A stretch of DNA of 64,000 nt from Compostimonas suwonensis (GTDB lineage Bacteria > Actinomycetota > Actinomycetes > Actinomycetales > Microbacteriaceae). Below the pieces are notes generated by a model. The model was not told the DNA's origin, did no database searches, and saw only the letters and a list, made by a program, of their open reading frames with translations. Positions 1 to 8,195 of this stretch are shown here, piece by piece. A program made the position numbers and the translations under genes. Numbering within the stretch: the first letter of the stretch is position 1; each line of letters begins with the position of its first letter. The DNA lies in NCBI RefSeq assembly GCF_002797855.1, contig NZ_PGFB01000004.1:488194-552193 (forward strand). The letters run 5' to 3'.

Positions 1-679
1 TGGAGTGCTCCAGCCCGAGATTGTGCCCGAACTCGTGCGCGACGACATCGACGTCGCCACCTCCGAGCGCTGCCCAGATCATTCCGCCGGATGCCGTGTT
101 CACCTGCGAGAAATACCCGACGGTCCCGAGGCCGACACCTGCGCTCGACCGGCACTCCGACGGCACGAGCACGAGCAGGTGGCGCCCGTCGGCTTCGAGG
201 TAGTCGTCCATCCTCCGGCCGAACCGGCCGCTCGCCTCGTTCCACATCGCCTGCTGGCTTCCGCAGCCGTAGGCGCTCGTGTACCGCTGGGGTGTCGACG
301 CTCGCACGACCGAGGCGACGAGGCCGTCGGACTGCACTCGCCAGTAGTCGTTCACCCCGCTGATCAGCGCGGTGATGCTCGCGTCGTTCGCGAAAGAGGT
401 CGACCCCGATCCGCGCGGGGTGACGACCGCGACATCGATCGTGTGCGCGGCCGGGGCGGCCAGCGGAGCCGTGCGTGCTCCGGGCCCCGGCGGCTCGGTC
501 GCCGGACCGTGACCGAGCAGTTCGGCCGGATCGACCGTGTCGTCTGCGAACTGCGCGGGCTCGGGCACGTCCTCCACCGGAGCGGTGACGCCGGTCGCGG
601 CGGCGGTCGGCACGACGCCGGCGAACACGATCCCCGCGGTCAGGAGCGCCGCAAGCGTCATCGTCGACTTCGCGCGCAT
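1..679 (-). CDS. Secreted zinc metalloprotease (metzincin-like), partial at window edge
   Basis: The first 226 residues are present; the C-terminus lies beyond position 1. The start is ATG at 677-679. The first ~28 residues (MRAKSTMTLAALLTAGIVF...) are a signal peptide ending near AAA, so the protein should be exported. A Pro/Ala-rich propeptide-like stretch follows, then an alpha/beta protease fold beginning about residue 85 (TIDVAVVTPRG). Close to the cut end is VAHEFGHNLGLEHS, a full HExxHxxGxxH zinc motif: three His ligands and the catalytic Glu of metzincins. Conserved Cys residues suggest disulfides. Metzincins are secreted endopeptidases; the substrate here is unknown. The gene diverges from the acyltransferase at 883. 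Confidence 0.85.
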   Translation of the reverse strand, partial: MRAKSTMTLAALLTAGIVFAGVVPTAAATGVTAPVEDVPEPAQFADDTVDPAELLGHGPATEPPGPGARTAPLAAPAAHTIDVAVVTPRGSGSTSFANDASITALISGVNDYWRVQSDGLVASVVRASTPQRYTSAYGCGSQQAMWNEASGRFGRRMDDYLEADGRHLLVLVPSECRSSAGVGLGTVGYFSQVNTASGGMIWAALGGGDVDVVAHEFGHNLGLEHS

Positions 680-882
680 CCGCTCACCCCGTCATCGTCG
701 GAAGATCTCCTGAGCGTTCCCCCTGCTCCGGATGATGCCATCGTATCCGGAGGGCGTTACGCGAACGTTTCGGACACGAGGGCGCTCCGGGCGCCGCGGA
801 TCCGCGTCGGGGCGAGCGGAGTCGCCGGGTATCGTTGTACCGCGATTCGCCCCCGACGGCGGGCGGACAGGTGAGGGGCTTC
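680..882. promoter_or_regulatory. Divergent promoter region, protease / acyltransferase
   Basis: This 203-bp gap lies between divergent start codons. TATCGT at 830-835 is a plausible -10 box for the rightward gene, giving a leader of about 40 nt. GAGGGG at 873-878 is a Shine-Dalgarno sequence 4-5 nt before GTG 883 and decides that start over the upstream in-frame TTG at 835. I see no coding potential or clear operator. Confidence 0.4.
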
Positions 883-1887
883 GTGAGCATCCAGGAGACG
901 ACGGTGGGAACCGGCATCCGCTTCGCCTCGATCGATGCCGTCCGTCTGCTCGGCATCACCGCCGTCGTGGCCGCCCACGTCTGGACCCAGCCCCTGTCGC
1001 ACGAGCTGTTCTACACCTGGCACGTTCCGCTCTTCTTCGTGCTCACCGGCTATCTGTGGAAGCCGGGGCGCACAGTGCTCGCCGAGACGAGGAAGAGGGC
1101 CTCGACGCTTCTCGTGCCCTACGCCACCTGGCTCGTGATCATCGGGACGGCCTTTCTGTGGGGGGCGTTCTCCTGGGCGACGGCGGGCCAGCTCCTGCTC
1201 GGCGGCGCCCACGTCGGCCGCCCCTTCTCGGCGTTCTGGTTCGTGACCGCCCTGTTCTTCGGCGCGGTCGTCATGCGCCTGCTCGAACGGACCCCCTGGT
1301 CCGTGCAGTGGGGCGTCGCGGGCGTCGCGCTCCTCGTCGCCTACCTGGCGCCGCAGGAGGTCGCGGCCGTGCCGCTCTCTGCGGGGGTCGGCGTCGCGAG
1401 CCTCGTCTTCATCCTCGCCGGCTCCGCCCTGCGGCGCCACCGGGATCGCATCGTGCGGCCGGCGACGACCGGGATCGTTCTCATCGCGCTGTCCGCCGTC
1501 GTCATCGCCACCGGGGTGTCCGCGCCGCTGGATCTGAAACCGGCCGACTTCGGCACTCCGCTGCTCAGCCCGCTGGTCGCCGTCGCCATCAGCACGGGGC
1601 TCGTCCTCGTCGCCGAGCGGCTCGTGCCGCTGTTCGGGCGCACGGCCGATCGCGCCATCATCCTGCTCGCCTCGTGCGGACTGCTCGTCGTGCTCACCCA
1701 CCCGGTCGTGCTGTGGGTGCTGGGCACCCCGCCCACCGGGTCGAGGCTCGCCTTCATGCTCGCGCTCGGCATCCCCTTCGCGGTCGGCCTGCTGCTGCGC
1801 TTCACACCCCTGTCGTGGCTGACGACAGGGGTGCGCCGCATCCGGTGGTGGACGCGGCGCGTTGCACAGGTCTCCCGACCGGACTGA
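883..1887 (+). CDS. Acyltransferase-3 family membrane protein
   Basis: A 334-aa polytopic membrane protein of the acyltransferase-3 family, which transfers acyl (often acetyl) groups to extracellular or cell-wall sugars. The N-terminal signature RFASIDAVRLLGITAVVAAHVW carries the catalytic-type His, followed by HVPLFFVLTGYLW, the usual second conserved block. About ten hydrophobic helices fill the rest, and the C-terminus is short and basic (RRIRWWTRRVAQVSR). GTG 883 was chosen for its GAGGGG ribosome-binding site. The substrate cannot be read from sequence; the glycan genes 5 kb downstream make O-acylation of a wall polysaccharide the simplest guess. It converges with the cell-wall-binding protein gene. 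Confidence 0.8.
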   Translation: MSIQETTVGTGIRFASIDAVRLLGITAVVAAHVWTQPLSHELFYTWHVPLFFVLTGYLWKPGRTVLAETRKRASTLLVPYATWLVIIGTAFLWGAFSWATAGQLLLGGAHVGRPFSAFWFVTALFFGAVVMRLLERTPWSVQWGVAGVALLVAYLAPQEVAAVPLSAGVGVASLVFILAGSALRRHRDRIVRPATTGIVLIALSAVVIATGVSAPLDLKPADFGTPLLSPLVAVAISTGLVLVAERLVPLFGRTADRAIILLASCGLLVVLTHPVVLWVLGTPPTGSRLAFMLALGIPFAVGLLLRFTPLSWLTTGVRRIRWWTRRVAQVSRPD

Positions 1888-1976
1888 CGCCACGGCTTCG
1901 TGTGTGCGGGTCACCACGAGCTCGCGCCGGGATTCCCGCGCGGTCCCCGGCCGCTCACGCCCGGGGACCCTCGCGA

Positions 1977-3764
1977 TCAGTCGCGGGTGCTCGGCATCGC
2001 GCCCCGGAGGAAGGGCAACCGCCCTGCCAGCTCGGGGCTCCTGACATCGGGCGAGGGATGCGCCGCCTCGGCGGATCCGATCGATCCCAGTTCCTGCGGC
2101 GCGGCGGGAGCGCCGCAGGTGACCAGGTTGGCGACGGAGCTGTCGAGCACGGCCTCACCGCCGATGAGCCACAGCACGGGGCTGTGAACCTGCCGGGCGC
2201 TCTGCAACGCTCCCTGCGGCAGACACGACGCCGGCGAGAGGATGATCGGCGCGCGCAGCATGGCAGCCAGCGGAACCCCCGAGAGCCCGTCGGCGAAGCC
2301 GTAGCCGCTCGCGACGAGGGAGACTCCGGCGTTCGCCCAGTACGGCCCTCGGAAGGCGAACTCGATCACAAGACGGTTCGTCTCGAAGCGATCGGCGCCG
2401 CCCTTGCGGAACTTCTCGTCTGCGAATCGCCCGAGGTCGTTGTAGAGAGGTGCGCCGATCGACGCCGGCCCGCCGACCACGATCAGCTCGCCGATGTCGC
2501 TCGGCGACAGCAGGGCGGCGGTCGCGGAGTCGACCGTGCTCTGCCCGCCGTTGACCAGGAGTACGGGTGCGAGGCTCTCCGCGGCGGCTGCACCCGCGGA
2601 CAGGGCGTCCGGGTAGTTCGAGCCGGCTGCGACGTAGAGCGTGGGGGGAAGCTGAGAGCCGAAGGCGTCCCGCACGACTGCCCTCGAGGTCGCGAAGCGA
2701 TCGGCGCCGCTCACACGATCGATCCGAGGTGCGTACTGGCGCAGCTGCTGCGCGACACCGTCGGAGATCGAGGCCGTGCCTCCGACGACGACGATCCGCG
2801 CGGGGTCGAGGTAGTCGAGCTCCTGAGTGATGGTCGGGGGGATCGCGTCCCTCGTGACGAGCAGGAGCGGGCCGCCGAGGTGAGCCGCTGCCGGGCCGGC
2901 GCTCAACGCGTCGGGCCAGTTGGCTCCGCTCGCCACGTAGACGACGTCGACGCCCTTCTCGAAGCCGACCGCCGAGACGGCCGCGCTGGTCTGGAACCGA
3001 TCGAGGCCCGCGATCCGGCCGGTGCTGAACGACCACTCGCCGAGCGCGCCGTTGATGCCGGGAGTCGTCGTCGCCGATGCCACCGGGACCGTCTGGATCT
3101 GCGTGTAGTCGGTCGTTCCCGGGTAGTAGCTGTCGGCGTATCGGGACGGGGTCCTCGCATCCGAGAACATCACGAGGTACTGACCGGGAGAGAGCTGACC
3201 CACCCGGTAGGCGCCGGAGGATCCGCCGTACGCCCCGCCCATCCACCAGTAACCGCCCGACACCTCGTCGAACAGGAAGGTGTCGACCCAGACGTTCGTG
3301 GCATCGGCCGGGCCGCCCGGCGAGCTGACGTTCCCGGAGATCGCGCCGCCCCGCGGCACCGAGATGTCGATCCCGGTCCTCGAAACGCCGCTCAGGTTCA
3401 CGGTGGTGGCCCGAGCCTGGATCGCGGTGTCGCCGTACCAGGTCGTCGCCCACGTGTCGGCGCTGTCGAGCACCCGCACCTGCACGGTGTATGAGCCGGG
3501 GCTGAGAGCCGGGATCGTGTACGACGTTCCGGTCGTCTCGATGTGTCCCGCGATGGAGCCGTCCTCCGCCCAGGCGTCGACGCTCAAGGTCGGCGACGTG
3601 GTGATCGGACCCGCGAGCGCGACCGTTCCGCTGATCGAGAGCGTTCCCGCGGCCGCCGCGGGGCTCAGAGGGGCGACGACCATCGCGGCGAGGGTCGCGA
3701 GCACAACGCCCCATCCGGTCATACCGCGTGACATACGGCCTGTGCCCCGGGTCTTTCCGCGCAT
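1977..3764 (-). CDS. Secreted cell-wall-binding repeat 2 protein, copy 1
   Basis: 595 aa. ATG 3764 is preceded by GAGGAG at 7 nt spacing; longer in-frame starts up to 3842 lack this. A signal peptide covers residues 1-40 (MTGWGVVLATLAAMVVAPLSPAAAA). Residues 40-240 hold two beta-sandwich, transthyretin-like units (SISGTVALAG..., GGAISGNVSSPGG...) of the carboxypeptidase-regulatory type. Three cell-wall-binding-repeat-2 units follow, starting near residues 251 (RIAGLDRFQTSAAV), 349 (RVSGADRFATSRAV) and 455 (GGADRFETNRLV), each with a YVASG.N.PDALSAGPAA block and an IVVVGG strand. Such repeats bind cell-wall polymers non-covalently in other Gram-positives. No catalytic domain is seen. It is paralogous to the next gene and exactly as long. 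Confidence 0.88.
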   Translation of the reverse strand: MRGKTRGTGRMSRGMTGWGVVLATLAAMVVAPLSPAAAAGTLSISGTVALAGPITTSPTLSVDAWAEDGSIAGHIETTGTSYTIPALSPGSYTVQVRVLDSADTWATTWYGDTAIQARATTVNLSGVSRTGIDISVPRGGAISGNVSSPGGPADATNVWVDTFLFDEVSGGYWWMGGAYGGSSGAYRVGQLSPGQYLVMFSDARTPSRYADSYYPGTTDYTQIQTVPVASATTTPGINGALGEWSFSTGRIAGLDRFQTSAAVSAVGFEKGVDVVYVASGANWPDALSAGPAAAHLGGPLLLVTRDAIPPTITQELDYLDPARIVVVGGTASISDGVAQQLRQYAPRIDRVSGADRFATSRAVVRDAFGSQLPPTLYVAAGSNYPDALSAGAAAAESLAPVLLVNGGQSTVDSATAALLSPSDIGELIVVGGPASIGAPLYNDLGRFADEKFRKGGADRFETNRLVIEFAFRGPYWANAGVSLVASGYGFADGLSGVPLAAMLRAPIILSPASCLPQGALQSARQVHSPVLWLIGGEAVLDSSVANLVTCGAPAAPQELGSIGSAEAAHPSPDVRSPELAGRLPFLRGAMPSTRD

Positions 3765-3779
3765 CCGGCAACTCCTCAT

Positions 3780-3824
3780 CTCGATCGCTGTGCGCGACGA
3801 CACTGCCGTCGATGCATTGGATAC
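3780..3824 (-). promoter_or_regulatory. Upstream block conserved between CWB2 copy 1 and the CWB2 remnant
   Basis: The plus-strand text CTCGATCG...CGACGACA...ATGCATTGGATAC is repeated nearly identically at 6064-6107 (ATGCATCGGATAC) upstream of the third, broken copy. Conservation outside the coding region suggests a shared promoter or operator, or simply recent duplication of the whole unit. I could not place convincing -35 and -10 boxes. Confidence 0.45.
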
Positions 3825-4006
3825 TGCAAGATAACCCATCAAACTTTCTTAGGGACGACGTGGAGCACGCGATCTCTCTCGAAAGGCCCGCCGACGAGCA
3901 CCCCAGAAGTGGGGATCGCTTTCCCCTCGTGTCAGCACGCCGTCAGTCGAGCGGCCGCGTCGACGAGCCCGAGCGCGAGATTCCTCTCGAGACATCGACG
4001 ACCCCT

Positions 4007-5794
4007 CTACCGCGCCTGAGGAGAGTACTGGAAGGAGGGAAGACCGAGGGTCCCAGGAGTCCCCGCGCCCGTCCGACCCGTGCCCGGCCAATCCTGATCT
4101 GCCTGATCGAGCTGGGCATCGAGGAGGCGCGCGGGGGTGTCGTCGCAGCGAGCGAGCTGCTCAACGGCTCGGTCGAGGACTGCCTCCCCGCCGATGACCT
4201 CATAGATCCTCATGTCGACCCGCCAGGCTGAGTCGAGTGCCGCCGAGGGGATGCAGGCTTTCTGCGACAGCAGCACGGGGCCGCGGTAGCGACCGGCAAG
4301 GGGGACAGCGGAGAGCGCGTCGGCGAAACCGAAGCCGCTCGCCACGATGGCGACGCCGGAATAACGCCACGTCTCGTGGCCGAAGCCCCAATCGATCACC
4401 TTCGCATTCGTATCGAAGCGATCGACTCCACCGATTCGATAGCTGTTGCCCAGAACCGAGAAGCGCTCCAGATCGGAACGCAACGCCGTCGTGAACACCG
4501 CCTCCCCACCGACGATGACGATGCGGCGGAACTCCGTCGGCCGGAGGAAGGCGTCGGTGGCCGCATCGACCGCCCTCGCCCCTCCGTCGACGAGGAGCAC
4601 CGGCGAATCGCTCACGCCCGCGGCGGAGCCGGCGGAAAGGGCGTCCGGATAGTTCGATCCACTCGCAAGATAGATGTCCTTGCTGGGGATGGTCGTGCCG
4701 AAGGCGTCCGTGACGACCGCCCTCGACGTTCCGTATCGATCGGCGCCGCTGATGCGATCGACCTGACCGCCATCCCGCACGACCTCGCGCAGCGCCCCGA
4801 CGACGTTCTCGGAGATCGCGTTCAGCCCGCCCACGACCACGATCCGCTTGGGGTTGAGCCGGTTGATCCCTTCGAGGGTCCCCACCGGCACCGTGTCGTG
4901 CGGCACGAGAAGGAGCGGCGCATCGAAGTGAGCCGCCGCAGGGCCGGCGCTGAGGGCATCCGGCCAGTTCTCGCCGCTCGCGACGTAAACGGTCTCGACG
5001 CCGGCATCGAAGTCGAAAGCGACTGCAGCGCTGGTCTCATAGCGGTTCGTGCCTGCGATCCGATTGGACGACGTCCACCACGGGGTCATGACGGTGTCGA
5101 TGTCGGAGGCCGTCTCCCCTGCTGTCACAGGCACGAGGTCGGCCTCCTGAATGCCCACCACATCCGGATAGAAGCTCGCTGCCACTCGGGGAAACTGACC
5201 CCCCGAGAATCTCACGTAATACTCACCCGGCGGCAACTGCCCGATCGAGTAGTCACCCGATGCGGAGGGGCTGGCCGACCCCATCCACCAGTCTTCGTCG
5301 CCGGCCTCGTTATGCAGGAAGACGTTGACCTCGAGGCTCGTGTCCACGCCCAAACCGGAGGGCAGGCCGACATGCCCGGAGATGGCGCCCCCGCGAGCGG
5401 CGACGATGTCGACGCCGGTCGCTGATCCGGTCGAGAGCGTGACCGTGGTGCTCACGCTCTCGATCGGCGTGTTGCCGTACCAGGTCGACACGAAGGCGTG
5501 TGCGAAATCGAAGACTCGAGCGCGTACTCGATAACTCCCGGGCTCGAGGCCTCCGATCGAATAGTCCGCCCCCGAGAAGGATCCCGCCCATCCCCCATCG
5601 TCGGCGGCGTACACCTCGACATACGGGGTCCCTTCCCCGCCACCCTGCAGGCTCACCGTTCCGCTGATCGAGAGCGTGCCCGCCGCCCGCGCCGGAGCCG
5701 TCAGACCGACGGCGGCGAGGAGCGCGACGATCACGGCTGCGAGCGCGATCGTCAGCCGCGACATCCTGCCCGTGCGGGGTTCCATTCGAGACAT
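4007..5794 (-). CDS. Secreted cell-wall-binding repeat 2 protein, copy 2
   Basis: 595 aa, the same length and domain order as its downstream neighbour. ATG 5794 has a strong GGAGGT ribosome-binding site 5 nt upstream. The signal peptide is residues 1-38 (MSRLTIALAAVIVALLAAVGLTAPARAA). Two beta-sandwich units follow (AGTLSISGTVSLQGG, then GGAISGHVGLPSG), then three cell-wall-binding-repeat-2 units near residues 245 (RIAGTNRYETSAAV), 348 (RISGADRYGTSRAV) and 453 (IGGVDRFDTNAKV). The C-terminal ~40 residues after RAVEQLARCDD are not conserved with copy 1. Its ribosome-binding site overlaps the stop codon of the broken third copy, so it probably was the second gene of an operon. Role: surface-associated, function unknown. 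Confidence 0.88.
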   Translation of the reverse strand: MSRMEPRTGRMSRLTIALAAVIVALLAAVGLTAPARAAGTLSISGTVSLQGGGEGTPYVEVYAADDGGWAGSFSGADYSIGGLEPGSYRVRARVFDFAHAFVSTWYGNTPIESVSTTVTLSTGSATGVDIVAARGGAISGHVGLPSGLGVDTSLEVNVFLHNEAGDEDWWMGSASPSASGDYSIGQLPPGEYYVRFSGGQFPRVAASFYPDVVGIQEADLVPVTAGETASDIDTVMTPWWTSSNRIAGTNRYETSAAVAFDFDAGVETVYVASGENWPDALSAGPAAAHFDAPLLLVPHDTVPVGTLEGINRLNPKRIVVVGGLNAISENVVGALREVVRDGGQVDRISGADRYGTSRAVVTDAFGTTIPSKDIYLASGSNYPDALSAGSAAGVSDSPVLLVDGGARAVDAATDAFLRPTEFRRIVIVGGEAVFTTALRSDLERFSVLGNSYRIGGVDRFDTNAKVIDWGFGHETWRYSGVAIVASGFGFADALSAVPLAGRYRGPVLLSQKACIPSAALDSAWRVDMRIYEVIGGEAVLDRAVEQLARCDDTPARLLDAQLDQADQDWPGTGRTGAGTPGTLGLPSFQYSPQAR

Positions 5795-5797
5795 CTG

Positions 5798-6027
5798 CTA
5801 CCTCCGTTGCGACGAAACCGACAAAGCTGATCGAGCGGATGCCGGCGGCCCGGCGACCGTGTCATCCGAGCAGGTCTCCATGGTCGCGACCGACTCGTCG
5901 AGAACCGCCGGCCCGCCGATGAGCACGAGCTGCGTGGCGTGCGCCATCGTCGCCGCCTCGATCGCGCGGCACCGGTCATGAGAGCCGCGAGCACGACGGC
6001 GGCGAGGACGAAGCGGCGCGGATCCAC
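5798..6027 (-). pseudogene. Deletion remnant of a third cell-wall-binding repeat 2 gene
   Basis: A start (GTG 6027) and signal-peptide-like segment (MDPRRFVLAAVVLAALMTGAA) are followed at about 5980, one frame over, by the C-terminal end of a cell-wall-binding protein: AATMAHATQLVLIGGPAVLDE and SVATMETCSDD. The latter aligns with the copy-2 end (IYEVIGGEAVLDRAVEQLARCDD). About 480 residues between signal peptide and C-terminus are missing and the junction shifts frame. The stop TAG is at 5798-5800, 3 nt before the copy-2 start. A 10-bp direct repeat (GATCCACCGA twice, 6021-6040) lies at the 5' end. Not expected to yield a functional protein. Confidence 0.75.
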
Positions 6028-6256
6028 CGAGATCCACCGAGATCCAATGCATACGTTTCCCCACTCGATCGTTTGAGCACGACGACATCCCGGAATGCAT
6101 CGGATACCAACATGTTATCCAGGTTTTTTTCACAGAAGCATCTGACGCACCACCCCCGAACAGTGGCCACACGACCAGCTTCCTCCCGGCTCCGGGCGCG
6201 ACCGACCGGGTAGAATCGCCGGGGCAAATCATTAGCAGGGAGTGAGCTCACACCAC
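6028..6256. promoter_or_regulatory. Upstream region of the CWB2 remnant and of rmlB
   Basis: The part near 6064-6107 matches the block upstream of CWB2 copy 1 and points leftward. TAGAAT at 6211-6216 is a good -10 candidate for the rightward rmlB operon, giving a leader of about 35 nt. A T-run (6122-6130, plus strand) lies between them. No gene is seen here. Confidence 0.4.
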
Positions 6257-7243
6257 ATGAAGATTCTCGTCACCGGCGGGGCCGGGTTCATCGGATCCAA
6301 TTTCGTCCGCCGCACGCTCGAAGACGCGTACCCCGGGCTCGAAGGGGCCGAGGTCGTCGTGCTCGACGCACTGACCTACTCCGGCAACCTCGAGAACCTG
6401 GCGTCCGTGGCCGACTCCCCGCGCTACACCTTCGTCAAGGGCGACATCCGCGACGGCGCACTGCTCGACGAGCTCTTCCCGGGCGTCGACGCCGTCGTGC
6501 ACTTCGCAGCAGAGTCGCACGTCGACCGCTCGGTGCGCGACGCGAGCATCTTCGTCGAGACCAACGTGCTCGGCACGCAGCAGCTGCTGGATGCCGCGCT
6601 CCGCAACGACCTCGCCCGCTTCGTGCACGTCTCCACCGACGAGGTCTACGGCTCCATCGCCGAGGGCTCCTGGGCCGAGGACCGCCCGCTCGAGCCGAAC
6701 TCGCCGTACTCGGCGTCGAAGGCCGGCAGCGACCTGCTCGCGCGCAGCTACCACCGCACCCACGGCCTCAACGTCTCGATCACCCGCTGCTCGAACAACT
6801 ACGGGCCCTACCACTTCCCCGAGAAGGTCATCCCCCTCTTCGTCACGAACCTCATCGACGACAAGCACGTTCCTCTTTATGGCGAGGGCAACAACATCCG
6901 CGACTGGCTGCACGTCGACGACCACACCCGCGGCATCGCCCTGGTGCTCGTGAACGGCCGCGCGGGCGAGATCTACAACATCGGCGGCGGCACCGAGCTC
7001 ACCAACAAGGAGCTCACCCAGCTGCTGCTCGACGCGACCGGCAAGGACTGGTCGTACGTCGACCGGGTCGCCGACCGCCTCGGCCACGACCTGCGCTACA
7101 GCGTCGACATCTCCAAGATCCGCTCCGAGCTCGGCTACGAGCCGCTCGTCCCCTTCGAGCAGGGGCTCGCCGAGGTCGTGCAGTGGTACCGCGACAACCG
7201 CTCGTGGTGGGAGCCGCTCAAGGCTCGCGCCGCACTGAGTTGA
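6257..7243 (+). CDS. rfbB: dTDP-glucose 4,6-dehydratase
   Basis: 328 aa. Second step of dTDP-L-rhamnose synthesis: NAD-dependent 4,6-dehydration of dTDP-glucose to the 4-keto-6-deoxy sugar in the cytoplasm. The N-terminus MKILVTGGAGFIGSNF holds the GxxGxxG NAD motif. Also present are HFAAESHVDRS, STDEVYGSI (catalytic Asp-Glu pair) and YSASKAGSD (YxxxK). ATG 6257 gives the usual family N-terminus; an in-frame GTG at 6242 is possible but badly spaced from AGGGAG. It is followed 8 bp later by rmlD. The other two pathway genes, rmlA and rmlC, are not in this window. Confidence 0.95.
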   Translation: MKILVTGGAGFIGSNFVRRTLEDAYPGLEGAEVVVLDALTYSGNLENLASVADSPRYTFVKGDIRDGALLDELFPGVDAVVHFAAESHVDRSVRDASIFVETNVLGTQQLLDAALRNDLARFVHVSTDEVYGSIAEGSWAEDRPLEPNSPYSASKAGSDLLARSYHRTHGLNVSITRCSNNYGPYHFPEKVIPLFVTNLIDDKHVPLYGEGNNIRDWLHVDDHTRGIALVLVNGRAGEIYNIGGGTELTNKELTQLLLDATGKDWSYVDRVADRLGHDLRYSVDISKIRSELGYEPLVPFEQGLAEVVQWYRDNRSWWEPLKARAALS

Positions 7244-7251
7244 GCCCGCGG

Positions 7252-8103
7252 ATGACTCGTTACCTCATCACCGGGGCGAACGGCATGCTCGGCCGCGACC
7301 TCCAGGCCGCTCTCGAGGGCCGCGAGGTGACGGCGCTCTCGCGCGCCGACCTCGATGTCACCGATCTCGACGCCGTTCGCGCGGCCGTCGCCGGGCACGA
7401 CGCCGTGATCAACGCCGCCGCCTACACGAAGGTCGACGACGCGGAGACCAACGAGGCCGACGCCTATGCGGTGAACGCGCTCGGCGCCCAGAACCTGGCG
7501 CTCGCCTCGGCGGAGGCCGGCGCGCGACTCGTGCAGGTGTCCACCGACTACGTCTTCGACGGCGCCGCGACCGAGCCGTACGACGAGGCCACCCCCCGTG
7601 ATCCGATCTCGGCATACGGCCGCACGAAGGCCGAGGGGGAGCGTCTCGCGCTCGAAGCCCACCCCGAAGGAACCTTCATCGTGCGGACGGCGTGGCTGTA
7701 CGGCGCGCACGGCCCCAACTTCGCGAAGACCATGCTGCGGCTCATCGCCGATCGCGAGACGGTGAGCGTGGTCGTCGACCAGGTCGGACAGCCGACCTGG
7801 ACAGCCGACCTCGCGCAGCAGATCGTCGCCCTGCTCGACTCCGACGCCCCCGCCGGCGTCTACCACGGCACGAACGGCGGCCAGACGAGCTGGCTCGGCT
7901 TCACCCAGGAGATCTTCCGCCTGTCGGGAATCGACCCGGAGCGGGCCCTGCCGACCGACAGCTCCCAGTTCGTGCGTCCGGCCCCGCGGCCGTCGTACTC
8001 GGTGCTGGGGCACGGCGCCTGGAGCCGGGCCGGCCTCGAGCCCATGCGCGATTGGCGGCTGGCCCTCGCCGACGCGGAGAAACACGGCGCGCTCGCCCGA
8101 TAG
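7252..8103 (+). CDS. rfbD: dTDP-4-dehydrorhamnose reductase
   Basis: 283 aa, short-chain dehydrogenase fold. Last step of dTDP-L-rhamnose synthesis: NAD(P)H reduction of dTDP-4-keto-rhamnose. The N-terminus MTRYLITGANGMLGRDL contains the Rossmann glycine motif; NAAAYTKVDDAE, VSTDYVFDG and YGRTKAEGE (YxxxK catalytic pair) are the RmlD signatures. Length is normal for a stand-alone RmlD; in some actinobacteria it is fused to RmlC, but no epimerase domain is present here. It lies 8 bp after rfbB and is surely co-transcribed. The product likely feeds the glycosyltransferases just downstream. Confidence 0.94.
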   Translation: MTRYLITGANGMLGRDLQAALEGREVTALSRADLDVTDLDAVRAAVAGHDAVINAAAYTKVDDAETNEADAYAVNALGAQNLALASAEAGARLVQVSTDYVFDGAATEPYDEATPRDPISAYGRTKAEGERLALEAHPEGTFIVRTAWLYGAHGPNFAKTMLRLIADRETVSVVVDQVGQPTWTADLAQQIVALLDSDAPAGVYHGTNGGQTSWLGFTQEIFRLSGIDPERALPTDSSQFVRPAPRPSYSVLGHGAWSRAGLEPMRDWRLALADAEKHGALAR

Positions 8104-8195
8104 CACTCCGCCGGAAGAACGGCGAGGTGTGCGACGATGTGCATGCCGGGTGGACACCACCACCGAATCGATAGCCGAAGGAACGTCTCGTACAG

